This document shows, in pieces, positions 11,372 to 23,294 of a stretch of DNA of 64,000 nt. Within the stretch, counting starts at the first letter, position 1, and each line of letters begins with the position of its first letter. The notes under the pieces were generated by a model, which saw nothing but the letters and a program-made list of their open reading frames with translations, made no database searches and was not told where the DNA came from. The stretch covers positions 1,364,001 to 1,428,000 of the forward strand of contig JAWWNJ010000011.1 in NCBI GenBank assembly GCA_037176885.1, read 5' to 3'. The DNA comes from Favolaschia claudopus (taxonomy: Eukaryota; Basidiomycota; Agaricomycetes; Agaricales; Mycenaceae). The translations under genes and the position numbers were made by a program.

Positions 11372-13099
11372 ATGATTATTTCCACCACATTTTGGGTATA
11401 CGTGCTGATTGCGACTCGAACGACACTCGCAAATGATCCAGTCTCAAAGCGCACCGCTCAATCTTATTTCGATAGTGGCACTAGCAGACTCGAAATCACC
11501 TCCGAACACCAATTTGAGAACCTTCACAATGAGCCAGGTACGTGTGTGCTTGAAATATGAGGAATCGAATTCGATTCTATACTTCGTACCAGGCTTCGAA
11601 CTAGATTTGGATGCTATGCGCCTCGTTCAATTTTCCTGGGACGAAGAAGCGATATGGATGACCGAACGCCAGAAACTGCAAGCAAAAGCCAGCGGGAAAA
11701 AATACCTCGATATGTTTGTTGCCTTCAAGTTCAATCACGCCACGACCTGGAACTCATAATATCTCAAGCACCAATGCACCAAGCGACTTTGGCCGCTTAT
11801 TCAAGAAGCCGCATTTCTCGTATCCGCCTCCTAATTCATCTTTGGTTGAACCCATGTTCGATTTTCTCTCAATTGAAGAGATGCGAGGCAATTTGGAATA
11901 TTTCTCTTCTTTCCCAACTCGTTATGTACTTGTTTGGGTTCTGGGTTTCTTTTCAGTTGTAATTATCTTTCGTGATTCGAATGCAGATACTACAACAGTG
12001 AATTCGGGAAAGCCAGCTCAGAGTGGCTTCTTCAAAGAATCCGAGATTATACCACAGAGCTCGCAACGCCTGAACAGAAAGAGCTGATCTCAGTTGTGCC
12101 TGTTCAACATGATTGGAAACAAGCTTCAGTCGTACGTTGCTTTCCCAATAGAGCGAGTCTCCAATCTATTTCAACGCGCACCAGATCATTCGTCTCGCGC
12201 CAAATAATTCACCCACATCCGATCCCATAACAATTCTCGGTGCTCACTGCGATAGTATCTACCAGGAGAACCCTTTCTTACCCGCACCTGGAGCCGACGA
12301 CGATGGGTCCGGCACAGTGACACTCTTGGAGGCATATCGTGCCCTGTTGAAATCTGGATTCGTTCCGAAAACTCCTCTCGAATTCCATTTTTATTCTGCG
12401 GAAGAGGTAAAATTTGTTTCTACCAGTGATGAGCCCGATTAACAATTCCCGAGGGCGGAGGGCTCGGCTCTCAGGACATTGTCGCTGCATACGAAGCAGA
12501 AGGGAAAATCGTCAAAGCCATGCAGCAATATGATATGACGGTAGGCACATCCACTCAAATTCAATTCGCAGCAAGTATCGATTCGATGCGATGGCAGGCA
12601 TGGGTTGCAGCAGGGTCGCAAGAAATAATCAACCTTATTACAACGGGCGTTGATGCGGAATTGACCAACTTCTTAGCATTACTTGTCGATCGCTATCGTT
12701 GGTCGCATGCACACTCGGTCTCATTCCTGGGCTAATTTAACGCTCATCCAGTGGATATACCCTGGGCAAAGGAGGGGCAGGCCTCTGGGGTTGGGTCCGA
12801 TCATCTCTTATGGACGCGAGCCGGCTACCAGGCTTGCCATGCTTCAGAGGGCCGGGTAGTGGACACGAATATGGACAGTGCGTTTTGGCGTTCAATACTT
12901 ACTATTCACCCAGAATCTCTTAACAATGATCTGAACGATAGACATCCACACAGACCAAGACAGGATGGATGTGTCTCGTGAATTTTCATTTTCACATATG
13001 CGACAGTACGTGCCTTGAGTTCTGAGAATGAAAATTTCTTGACGGTGCACTAGGTTTGCAAAGCTGGCGGTGGCCTTTGCGGTAGAGCTTTCTGGCTGA
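11372..13099 (+). CDS. Secreted M28 leucine aminopeptidase
   Basis: Zinc aminopeptidase of family M28, similar to fungal leucine aminopeptidases, that removes N-terminal residues from peptides outside the cell. An N-terminal hydrophobic signal peptide covers about 20 residues and ends near TTLA. Metal-binding and catalytic motifs are visible: GAHCDS (His), [10 protein letters not shown] (bridging Asp), FYSAEEGG (the Glu pair), an Asp in VDTNMD, and the final His in IHTDQDR. The last residues [14 protein letters not shown] match the family's C-terminal helix. At least eight exons with short introns; exon 1 ends at 11537. One junction, between the exon ending near 11928 and the exon starting near 11990, cannot be joined in frame with canonical GT-AG ends. 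Either one base is missing or the gene is damaged. Confidence 0.85.
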
Positions 13100-13469
13100 A
13101 ACAATCAGTCTTTGTCCAAGAGAGCAGAGGTTTGTCGCTGCCGACACGAAACTGCAACTCAAGTACTCAATTTTCGGATACTGGTTGATATTTTCCTGTT
13201 GTACAATCGATGCAGGTGTCGTACAAGTACATTCAACTGATATTCGTTGCTTCGATTCTCTATCCAAGTTCCGGAACAGTCGGTTCGTAGTCTATTCGTA
13301 GGTGGTCGTTTCTAGAAAATCCGAGCAAGTCAGCGACGCCTCAGCAGGAGGGAATTTTACGAACGATGGGTATGGTATCGTCGGGTGGAAGGGGTATAAG
13401 ATCATGGCGCAAATAAATATCTTCAGAGGCCCGCTTCAAGGATGCCGACTGCGAGAAGGCTCGGATGAA
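13100..13469. other. Intergenic, no gene seen
   Basis: Lies between the aminopeptidase (+) and the small secreted protein (-), converging 3' ends. No coding sequence is supported. Confidence 0.4.
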
Positions 13470-13771
13470 TTACTTCGAACTCAACAAAAGCACGCACCGA
13501 CGAAAGCTGCGGCGACGAGTTTTCTCGGTGGACGAGATTTGCAGGCTGGGTGAAGAACTGTCAAATCGAGATTCAAAGAAATTAATATCTTTGCGTACTC
13601 AGAGTAAATCTCAGGTACTGCCGCGCCAGCCACGTTGATTTCGCTGACAGCCGCCACTTCTGCTGTGACTCCATAGAGCGAGTGGCTGGTGAGTTCGACT
13701 GGTACAACGGGAGCTGCTGCTATGAAGGTAGCCAGGAACAATGAGAAGACGAGAGAGGTAACGCGGGGCAT
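13470..13771 (-). CDS. Putative small secreted protein
   Basis: Not recognised as a known family. The protein opens with MPRVTSLVFSLFLATFIAAAP, a typical signal peptide with an AAA-P cleavage site, followed by a Val/Ala/Ser-rich stretch. Two exons (13771-13599 and 13557-13470), separated by a 41-bp GT-AG intron, give 86 residues with a short basic region near the C-terminus. Without splicing the frame reads on to 103 residues with unlike composition, so I prefer the spliced form. An in-frame ATG at 13792 would spoil the signal peptide. It lies at the 3' side of a secreted peptidase. Expression is unproven, and a chance open frame is possible. Confidence 0.45.
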
Positions 13772-15192
13772 CCTGAGGCTGGTGCAGAGCAAGCTGAGTA
13801 GTCTGGTGCTTTTGTACTAGTTTTCCGAGCCACATGGATCGCGAGCTTCCGAATATTCGTCCGCGGATGCTCGGTTCTAGAGCGGATTCTTAGTTCGCGA
13901 AAGGCAGGAAAAGGCGAATATTAATCGAATCTTCGGAGTCAAGAGGGCCGCAGGCGTTCCCGGCGGCCACGATATAGTGGGATATGATACGGGAACAGCG
14001 GTCCAAGCAATCACAGTTGCATTCCAGAACCGTCATGGTCGGAGGAAGAAGGAAACGCGTTTGTTTGGACCTGTTGCTGATTTGTTCAATTTTGCCATCA
14101 TTTCCGAGTCTGTCCACGACCACAACAGTGTTTCGAAGCAATTCAAGCTGTTGGGCTGCTAGGTGATATTCGACGATTATTTCTTTGGCCTTACACCACT
14201 CGGCAGGACTCCTTTTGATTGCGTTTCTCCCTCCCCGCTGCTCGCGGTCGCCGACCGCCGGTCATACTTAGGACAATCATTCGCAATCTTGGCGTCCGGA
14301 ATACTAACTGCCATCCTGCCGTACTCTGGAATTTGCTCGTCTTCTAGGATGGCCGCCACTTACGGGTCAAGGGTCTTCTCCGACCCCAGCCTCACTCATA
14401 GTCCACTTTATTTTCTTCCTATTATTTGTGCTCTGCGAAGTCACCAGAGATTCCCTCAAAGTCTGTCAGTATCCCGCTGTTTATCGGGCTTCGCAGCATG
14501 GCGCTATAATGGTGGGTTCCTCGAGGTAGCAATTCCAGAGTCGGACGCCGACCAACTCAGATACCTCTACGGAAATTGCGTGAGGGCAGGAAGTTCAGGT
14601 CCAGAAGGTGCGAGGGTCGTAAAGAGGCACAAAGTCCGTGCTCGACGAAGCCACGCAAATTCGATCGAAGGTCTCGACCTTGAGCACTGACGAAGGGTTT
14701 GAATAAACAACCAATTCCGAGTCTTTCAGCGCTAGGCCTCGAGTGTCTGAGTACATTGCAGTCGCGTAGTCGGCGTCGGCGCTCGAGACATCCTCTACTC
14801 AGGCCGTTTGCTTCTGACATGCCATGCAGTCCCGGACCGCATACTCTCCGCTCCGCCTGCCAAGCGCATCGTTCAGAATTTTAATAATCTTGTTAGTGAC
14901 AGCGAGTTCACCAATTTCTAGAACCCTCTGCCGTCTTCGTAGGTTTGAACAAGGTGGCGAACCAGGTCTGGAAACCTGAGTATGCCGTCCGTTTCGGTGA
15001 AGCTGCATAAGCTCAAATTTGAGTGCGAATGAATCTTCGGTAACTTACGCCTGCAATCGAGGCGTTGTTCCTGGTCGCAGACCATATTTAGATTTACATG
15101 GGAGTTCGTGAATTGTCGTTGCATATAAACTTTATACATAATTAGTAAAATAGTTCCAAATTTGAGGGGCTGCTTCTTCCGCGCGCATGCGA
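13772..15192. other. Intergenic, no gene supported
   Basis: A 175-codon open frame at 14163-14690 (+) has no recognisable domain, ordinary-DNA composition and no supporting splice structure. The rest holds only short frames. It lies between the small secreted protein and the 3' end of the Mad3-like gene. Confidence 0.4.
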
Positions 15193-16530
15193 CTACAGCT
15201 GGGTCGTATCGTAGTTCTTCAATGGATCGCGCCTCAATGCCTCAGCTTCCGTCGTTGGCGAGGACTCGTTTAGATCGCCCTTCTTGACCTTCATTACGGA
15301 CTCTGGAGCTGGAGTGCTCAAAGCCGGGGCGGCAGCCTGTCATGCGATCAGTAAATGTGCAAACGAAGTGAGGTCTCGTACTTCGTCTTGGAAAGGTACG
15401 AATTTGGGAGTAGATGGAACATCCGTATGCGGCTCCTCGTCTACAAACGGCTGTATAGAACTCTTCGACGGCGTAGCGTCGCGTGCTTTCTTGCTGGGAA
15501 CAGGTGGGGGCGGCATGGTGTCTTCTGGGTCCACATATGGCACAAAGGTGGAAGTAGAAGCGGCGCCGGACGCCAGTCGCTTGGTTTTCCCAGGCTGCCG
15601 CAACGTCGAGCCCGACATCTTCTTCGCCTCTGGCACGTTCTCCTTGACCCGCGTCTTCCTTGTTCCGACGTCGGGAAACGGATTCCCGGGCGCATCAGCA
15701 GATTCCGAGGTTGGGTCCGAGAACACTTGAAGTCGTGAATTGGAAGGGGCACCACGCTGGGCGGGGAAAGTGGTGGAAGTCGAAGAGGTAGTGGCGAGTG
15801 CCGGCCGCTTTGTGTCTGTCACCGGGGCAGATGGCGCAGCCACAGCTGGGATAGCGGAGGCTAGCATCATGCGTTTCTGGAAGTCGGCATGCCTGGCTTT
15901 CAGATGTTCGAGTGGCGACGCGCGTCTCGCGATTCCGAGCAAATACGTGTCGTCCGCCTCTTTCCGGCTAGATACTATCAGTATGATACCGCTCGAAGAC
16001 AACGAGGTTGCGTACCGGCCATCCCTATCCAGAACCGCAGCAAACTCCTCGTATAAAATAGCGAATCCCGTTCCGATCTCGTTGGCAATGAGGAAATTGT
16101 AGATGATGGTAGGCTTTTCGACGAAGCTTGCATATAACAGCCAGAGTTTGAGATATTTCATCTCCCCTCGCCATATTCCATTCCTGTCGTCTTTGAGCAC
16201 ACGCGTGGCTTCTTCGAGCAGCTCCAATAGCCCAGATTCCGCGCTGTGACCCTGCGGATAATTCTCGACCGTCCATCGTACTAGATGACAATATGCCTCC
16301 AGTGGATCGTCTTCCTCGTCCTCGAGAGCTATCTCAACGTTGATACGAAGTCGATTTCGCGTTGAGGCCAACTTGGACTCTCGCTGAGCGTGAGGAGTGG
16401 AGAGGATGGCTGAAAGCGCGGTGGCTCTGCGACCAGTGGCCAAAGGCTGAACATTCTCTTTAGAGGCTTCGAGTACATCAAAGTCGACGATGTTCGGGGC
16501 ATCGCTGAAGACGTCGGGTTCTGTGGACAT
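15193..16530 (-). CDS. MAD3: Spindle checkpoint protein, Mad3/BubR1 type
   Basis: Component of the mitotic checkpoint complex that inhibits APC/C-Cdc20 until kinetochores attach. Three exons, 16530-16016, 15967-15382 and 15336-15193, join in frame to 414 residues. A KEN box (SKENVQP) lies near residue 24, followed by the Mad3/Bub1 homology domain with TVENYPQGHSAESGLLELLE, YLKLWLLYASF and RKEADDTYLLGIARRASPLE. A second KEN (RVKENVP) lies in the C-terminal part. Two KEN boxes and no kinase domain mark this as Mad3 rather than Bub1. I chose the ATG at 16530 because it gives a compact N-terminus; another in-frame ATG at 16560 would add ten residues. The C-terminal tail is basic and acidic, without a domain. 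Confidence 0.94.
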
Positions 16531-16705
16531 TATGGCGAGAGGCAAATCTTTGTGTGTCACATTTGGTCACGCAAACAAACGAGCAGGTGATCGTGTCAAT
16601 GTTCTCACGGTTTTTCGCGTTCTTTGATTACACAAGTAGTTCGAAAAATACGAGAGCAATTGGCGTTATGGCTATGTATTTACTCAATCGAGGGTAACAT
16701 GAAGC

Positions 16706-19328
16706 TCAAATCACATAACGGAAGCTTGGTGCCTATGTTGCGTTTAGCTGGCATCACAGGTCATCCCCACTGGTCACTGACCTTGTCTGCCAACTCGGAG
16801 GTGTCGACGGGTGCATCTGCATCAGGGCGACCATACAATTTGTCGCGTCGTGAATTTTCCAGTCGATAAGAGATCTGCTTGCATGTTTGAGGCGAATTAC
16901 TCTGATAATTGGTTGCACTCAGGCTTACTGAGAGGACAAGAGAAAGTATCGCAGCGAGAAACGCGAGCGCACAGGATACTTAAGTGAGAAGGATTGGTGG
17001 GCGTCTAATTTGACGTGAAGAAATGTAACTCACTCCCAAAGCCTTTGCTATAGTTTGAATCAATTAAAATCATTCGAAAGATGAACTGACTGAAATAGAA
17101 CGCACATATACCGAGGACCCTCTGTCAACGGAAAAATATGCGAGCCTAAAACGCTGCCACACTGGCCAATCGCCATGAACATAGGTATTCCTGTCGCACG
17201 TTTTGTCTCCGATCCCAAATTATGTGCGACTGGGTGCGGTCAGGGTGAATTAATCTTCCATGTTGAACAAAACTTACACCATGCAATGATAAGACTGTTC
17301 AGACAGAAAATCATGAGCAATCTTGATCATTGCAATGAATCCAACATACCCAATTGTCTCATACGTTCCGCCGACGATACAGAATACGGCGAAATAGCGA
17401 ACATGAACATTGTCTCGAACGGTCAACAAAAGTCTGTTCAACGAGTGAGAAGCAAGCACCATCTGAATCCAAGGCGCATGAAATGAGTAGAAGAACTTAC
17501 ACATAGCCAATGCCGGACAGCAAGCAGGTAGCTGCCATGAGAATTCCGCGACTCTGAAGCCTGTCAGACATCCAGGACACAGTTACCATTAGGACGGCGG
17601 CAACTAATCAGGATTCAGAGAGTCAGATCAAGTGTAGACTGAGAATCGAGAACCCAGCCATACCGGCATATGGAGGGACTAGAAACAGTGAACAAAATCA
17701 GAGTCAGCAGACAGGAAAAATTCCAGAGCCCGTTCTGCTTTCCTGTTAGTAATTGTGCCTTAGCGTTGCCTGAATACGAATATTAGTACATGAAAATGAC
17801 TTCCATGCAACCACAAACTGAAGCCCAGAGTCGTAATAATAGTAGGAAGAAATGCCGAGATCGACGCTAATGCGCAGTTTAAACCGAAGTAAATGACACC
17901 CCCAGTATAGCACTAGAGATTCAGCCTGTTCAGCGAGGCGGAGACTGAAAGGATATTTAGCTCCCACCCGCCAATCCGATAATGCCATCAAGATATGTTC
18001 TTTGTGGATACTGTATTCAGCCCAATAATGCAGACCTGAATGAACAAATTACCTCTTTTAACTTTGAGGCCAGTATCACCGCTCGTTCCACGGCTCCTTC
18101 TGTTGAGCGCGATGGCTCGCTCACGTTCGTTGAAGAAGGTGGTGGATTCTGGGCGGTCTGGAAGGAAGAAGACCACCACTACAGCCAACAAAACCGTAGG
18201 AATGCCCTTTGAATGGTCGGAACCTCTTTCAAGTATATGAAGGCAACGGACGCACTTCAATTATAAACAAGAGTCGCCAATTGTCTATGGCAGCATGGGC
18301 ATGTTGAACACCAAATGCTATAAGACCGCCGAAAGCGCCTGCGTCAAAGGGGTAAGTCAACGACTGAACTATATGAAACTCTATAGTATTTTTAGACGCA
18401 CCAGCAACTGCTGCGAAGCCGAACCAATATGCCATCTGTTAACCAGGCCAGTCATGATTTGCTATTCTCTGAAGAGAAATGAAGGAAACTCACTCGAACA
18501 CCCATTTCTTCCTTGGTGTAGAAATAGGCTGCAGAAAGAGTCCGGCTCCATGATGCAGAACGAAAACAGCCTGAAAGGAACACGCACAAAAATACAACGG
18601 AATGACGGGACCAAACCCTGCTTCGAAGATTCCAAGAAAGACTCTGGCGGTCATAAGACCCCCGAAATTGAATGTGGTAGCCTGTAGATTGAAAGCATCG
18701 TTTGAGTCGGGGGGATTTGCGAGTGAATTCGTACGTGCCATTAAAGTTGAACTAATACCCCATCCTGCGAATTCTGTCAGAGCTCCGACACATTGGAACA
18801 TGAGAAAATATCACCTGTAGCCATGCATGCTATCCATACACGTGGCGGAAAAAGCTTTGAGGTGATAGAGGCGGGAACTTGACACAGAATCTTTCGAGCA
18901 AAAATTCAAAACGTTGCGATACGCCCGACAGAAGAGATAGTCACGTAGGCGAAGAAGAATACTGAATTGACCCAATCAAAAAGTTTGCCTGTCGGGTCTC
19001 CGTGCAACGTATCCTGAAATGTAGTGGACGATTGAATTCACTTGAGCATTCATGCACTGCGAGAGAAACGCACCCGTGGTAGACCTAACAGTCGCGCATT
19101 TCCAAGATTCGAGCGATCCAAAACTACGCGATGGAAGTGTAAGCTTTCAACTCCATGTACAGACGAAACCGACCCACAGGCAAAGAGATACAAAACTGAC
19201 AAAATGCTTAGTATACGGCGATCCAGTTTGCGGACAAGTCGGCGTTCCTCTGGAGGATCAATAGGACTTTGAGATGAAACCGAGGCTGAATCGAGTTGGA
19301 TGTCTGCAGAGTCCTGTTTTTCGGCCAT
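16706..19328 (-). CDS. MFS transporter, Dal5/allantoate permease type
   Basis: Proton-coupled anion transporter of the major facilitator superfamily, probably for a carboxylate, vitamin or related small molecule at the plasma membrane; the substrate cannot be told. Hallmarks, in order: LDRSNLGNARLLGL in the first membrane segment; ARVFLGIFEAGFGPVIPLYF; MAYWFGFAAVAGAFGGLIA; a long run IDNWRLLFIIEGIPTVLLAV ending in FFLPDRPEST; and the family's typical C-terminus ELADK...APSFRYVI. This end is reached only by splicing the last intron (GTCAGTG to CATAG), which fixes the stop at 16706. There are many short introns, including one inside the first membrane segment. Start MAEKQDS at 19328. Not every internal junction was resolved. 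Confidence 0.88.
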
Positions 19329-19819
19329 TTTGAACGGTCGGGTGGGAGTGGATGGTAGTCGTAGATTCGCAAGAGGCGAACCGACGATGACGGCACACTG
19401 TGGTTTCGCACATCGGACTCATGACCGCTCGACTCGGAGTCGATCACTGTGAGGTCGATAGAAAATAAAACCGTGAGAAACTTGTCCACATTCACGGTCC
19501 CGTGAGTTGACGCGATTTTTGCGCGTGACGCGTCCTACCTGACTCTGGAAACAGTAGACTTGAAGAAACAAACTCAGTCCTTCAAGTCTATCCTTGGTCT
19601 ATCCCTGCGCCGATGAAGTTGTCGCGCTGCCACAGTCACGTTCAATAGATGACGCGGGGTGGGAACAGCCTATTTTCCCTTCGCCAATGTCGTGGGACAT
19701 GGCGGCAGTCCGTCTCTCCATTCTAAAAGCCTCATGGCCTACGCTCGGCTGAAATCAATCCATTATGGGTTATGTCGACACTGCCAACACAACATCTCAA
19801 AAATTCTCGCTTCCACCGT
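19329..19819. other. Intergenic, no gene seen
   Basis: Holds the promoter of the MFS gene and the 3' side of the P450 gene. No coding sequence or repeat is supported. Confidence 0.4.
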
Positions 19820-22012
19820 TTACCTTCGTTTCCGAAACATGATCTCCGCCTTGGAATTCGCACCTCCCATTATAGCAATCCACTCATCCTCAGGCCGCGC
19901 CCCGTCTTTGAGCTTGAAATCGTAATTCATAAGAATATGCGCCATGATAAGCTTCTGTTCGTTCACAGCGAAAAATCGACCAGGACTGTTGATGAAAGGC
20001 CAAGTCATCAACTGCATGAAAATTGAACCAGACTCGCACTCACCAAGCATGGCGACCCAGTCCAAACGACAGGAAGTCGGGACTCGGAGCGACCATTTGA
20101 TGTTTGATGCCCTCGCCTTCTTGCTCTCGCATTCGGGAGAAACGAAACGGGTCGAATATGTGAGCATTGTCGTAGTTTCCCTAGAAGAAAATCAGTTGAA
20201 CGCAGTCAGTTTTGAAAGAACAATAGAAACCTCGTTATGATGCTCCGCAAGAACTGGAACACCGACCAGAGTCCCGGCTGGGACGATCGTTCCATCTGAG
20301 AAAGTAAAATCTTTCACAACTTGTCGCATCAAACCAACTGTTCAAAAATATTAGTCAACAATGACGGCGGTTAACAAGAGGAAGCTTGAACCCGCGCCAC
20401 CCGGAACGAATCTAGAGCTCTCCTTCAAAAAGCTATCGAGCTTGACAAGCTTTCCCATCGCAGCTTTAGTCCATCCTTCCGCCTTGATCATGGACTCAAT
20501 TTCCTCCCGCAAAGGTTCAACATGCTGTAAATTTGCGGCGAGGGTGTACAGCGCATGAAGAGTTCCCTATATGAGATACTCAGAATCGAGAAAACAAAGA
20601 TTGAATGATAAAGGTAAGGTACCTGCGTCGTGGTATGCAGAGCCCCAAAGTTGACATTCAGCAAAGTACGTGTCAGGGTGCGAACACTACGACGCTGAGG
20701 ATGTCCGCGTGCTTCGTCCAATAGCCAACTAATCATGTCGTTCTGTGTACACGAAATGTCGTTCATCTCCATGTCGTGGTTCCAGAGACATAGTTAAGAG
20801 ACCTACAGGTCGGTCAGCATTCGGCCAATTCGGTCCATATTTATCATCCATTTCTAGACGACGTTCCAGAATGGGCCCCAGGTGCGCCACAGTGGCGCGT
20901 GTAGCGGTCTCCAAGTGGCCAAAAAGTCGAGCAGCCAATCTTTGCCAGTCAGCGTCCTTCATCGAAAAGATTTTGGTCATACATACCCTCGGGCAAAAGC
21001 TGGAACGATATGAAGCCAGACAGCATCACTTGCGACTTTTTGTGCAAACTGGCTTGTGATTTGAATGTACTCCGGGTCACGGCCTGGTTGAATACTAATT
21101 TAAATCCAGGCAGAATAAACGCAACTTCGGACCCTTACATTTCAATCCGATGAAGAATCTGTTGGAAACTCTCGACACAATGGGAAGAATAGTCTGGCAA
21201 CCCATTCAATGATTTACATATAACGGGTGCTTGAACGGACACGTCTTACTTGCATCGCAGGTACAGATATCCATTCTTCAACGGCGCTGAGTGGAAAGGA
21301 AAGCAGATGATTGGGAATGAACTTACCCTCTGTTGGCGGGATCAAATCCTTGAAAGCAGCCACAACTTCATCTCGAATATCCGGGAAACAGACCCCGATA
21401 TTCCGAGTCATAGTGGACCTCACAACCGCAACCTGAAACGGGTCACGGTGCTGCTCTTGACCAATTGTATGTTCCAAATGCAGAAGCTGCGAAAATCAAT
21501 ATTTTTCGGATTCCGTTTCTTCTACACACCGAATTCGTGGCCTCGGCCACAGAAAGATATTCATCAGGAGCTTTCCGGAGGTCTTCAATCAAAGCGCGTC
21601 CATTCAAGAGAACCAACCATCGGTTCACGAATGCAACTTTGAAAGCCTTTCCTGGGTACTAGGGAGCGATTTTGTTGAGTTCATCCTCCTACTTCGTACA
21701 TAGGTGGGGGTGAATACCAACCTGACGATACCCTTCCTCCGTTATAGAACGTCCATTCTGGATGTAATTCCACGCCCCTGCATAAAAACCAAACGGATGG
21801 TGGGGTATCCCGACGCTTGGTATCGCCTTCAAGGGAGACTAAGAGCACGGGAGAAGCACTCTGCTTTGTGGTGCGTTCAATGAGCTGAACAAAACGGAAT
21901 TTACCTGAGGTTTGAAGAAATTTCGCAACAACTGGAGAATGAACAGTCCGGCGATTGCAGCGGCAGCTAGAGTGAGAGAATTCAGTTCGTTCGACTCTAA
22001 ACTCGAAGTCAT
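19820..22012 (-). CDS. Cytochrome P450 monooxygenase
   Basis: Membrane-anchored heme monooxygenase. The N-terminus (MTSSLESNEL, then a hydrophobic segment AAAAIAGLFILQLL) is a signal anchor followed by a Pro-containing hinge. The ExxR motif of the K helix is seen in KESSR. The I helix reads NFGALHTTT, lacking the usual AGxDT acid-alcohol pair but matching the N-x-A/G-x-HTTS form known in some basidiomycete families. The heme-binding motif FGLGRHACPGRFFA is split by an intron inside the Cys codon. Wording such as RWLVLLNG and LRKAPDEYLS resembles CYP512-like enzymes of terpenoid metabolism; the family assignment is tentative. Many short introns. No terpene synthase or other biosynthetic partner is nearby. 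Confidence 0.9.
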
Positions 22013-22384
22013 GGTAAATGGAAGTTGGAGAGTCTCTCGGACGGTGCCACGGTGTCAGCGAGTTTCCTCACTACTGCCGAGACTTTCTGGAGCCAGGGAA
22101 ATCTATGATAATCTATCCAAGCCGGGTTACCGAGAGGGCTTCCCGCATTCATGCAACGAAAGTAACATTCAACGCCGTTGACGTTGAGAGCAAGAGGGCA
22201 CGGATTGATGGCGCAATGCGCATCACTGTCAGTCGACTTGCCTCCTCCGCGACAAATGTGTTTCGTAGGGGCACCGCGACCATAATTCGATACTACAAAG
22301 TATGTACAATATAACCAAGGACAACAGTTGGAATAAACGCCGATCAAGTCCAAGACGCAGCCGATCGGTGCAGTAATATATAAT
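22013..22384. other. Intergenic, no gene seen
   Basis: Promoter of the P450 gene and the 3' side of the Yra1-like gene. Open frames here are shadows. Confidence 0.4.
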
Positions 22385-23294
22385 CTACGCCATCTCGACA
22401 TCCTCAGTAGGGACCGTATTCTGTACCTCCGGTGTGCTGTTATCGCCCATGAAATCGTCCAGTTCTTTGTCCAAATCTTGCGCAGTCTTGGGCGCCTTGG
22501 GTTGCCTTTTAGGCGCTCCGGGTTTCCCTCCACGCGCCGGCTTTTGGGAGCCTCGAAGTGTTCGAACCGGGCCAGCACCACGTCTGCTTTCAAACCTGTT
22601 AATGAAGAAGGACAATGATAATGAGCTGAGACGCACGGTCCACGCGTTACAGCAGAGTCATCCTTGCTACCACTGAGACGGTCAAGTAGAGGCGGCTTTT
22701 GTATCCTATTAAGGAGAGAAGAGGTTGTCGGAGCGCTGGAGGACCGGACACGCGGCTGTCTCGGCTGGGTGAGGTCGAATACAATTGTCATGGGTTGGCC
22801 TGCAAGTCACGTAAGCTAGCCGCTCCAACGAAAAGAAGGGATGTAGGCACCCTTTGCGAGAATCCCGTCATATTGATTTTTGGCACGGGTAGCCTCGGCC
22901 AGGGTCTCAAAGGAGACCGTGGCCGTTCCTGAGGAGCGTCCGCTGCGGTCGTACTTGAAAGCGCGGGCGGTCGTGGTGTCATTTCGGGTGTTCATGGAAA
23001 GCGCGGCGAGTCGGATCGTACCCTGATCTGTGGCTCACTTACGAGCGTGCCAATTTGTCCGAAAATGGCCTGCGAGAGTCGTCAGCATCATGTGGTATTG
23101 GGCAACACCCATTCTCTTCCTGAGCGAGCGCGAGAATGATTTCCGCGACACTGACTCCTTTCACGCACCGTCAGGTCTTTTGGTGTGATTTCGTAGTGTA
23201 AGTTTGAGACCACAAGTCTGGAGGAAGGTGCAGAGGGGCCTCTGGGGTGAGAGGCGAGGTTGCCGTTGAAAGGAGTGCCTTCGTCGTCGGCCAT
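22385..23294 (-). CDS. YRA1: mRNA export adaptor, Yra1/ALYREF type
   Basis: TREX-complex adaptor that couples transcription and splicing to mRNA export. One RNA-recognition motif is visible: RNP2 as RLVVSNLHYEIT near residue 30, then FGQIGTL, the RNP1-side YDRSGRSSGTATVSF, and AKNQYDGILAKGQPMTI. The C-terminal part is Arg/Gly-rich (RGRAGPVRTLRG) and ends with DLDKELDDFMGD, the C-terminal helix that binds the UAP56/Sub2 helicase. A second such helix at the N-terminus is not evident. Several short introns interrupt the RRM; the one before the GQPM segment joins in frame as AKG-QPM. Start at 23294, stop at 22385. Nuclear location is inferred from the family. Confidence 0.92.

Noticed and set aside
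14163..14690. 175-codon open frame
   Set aside because: No domain, no signal peptide and no splice context; similar-length frames arise by chance in GC-balanced DNA.
22550..22575. CCGGTTCGAAC on the minus strand, resembling a tRNA T-arm
   Set aside because: It encodes GPVRTL in the Yra1-like protein, and no acceptor stem can be drawn.
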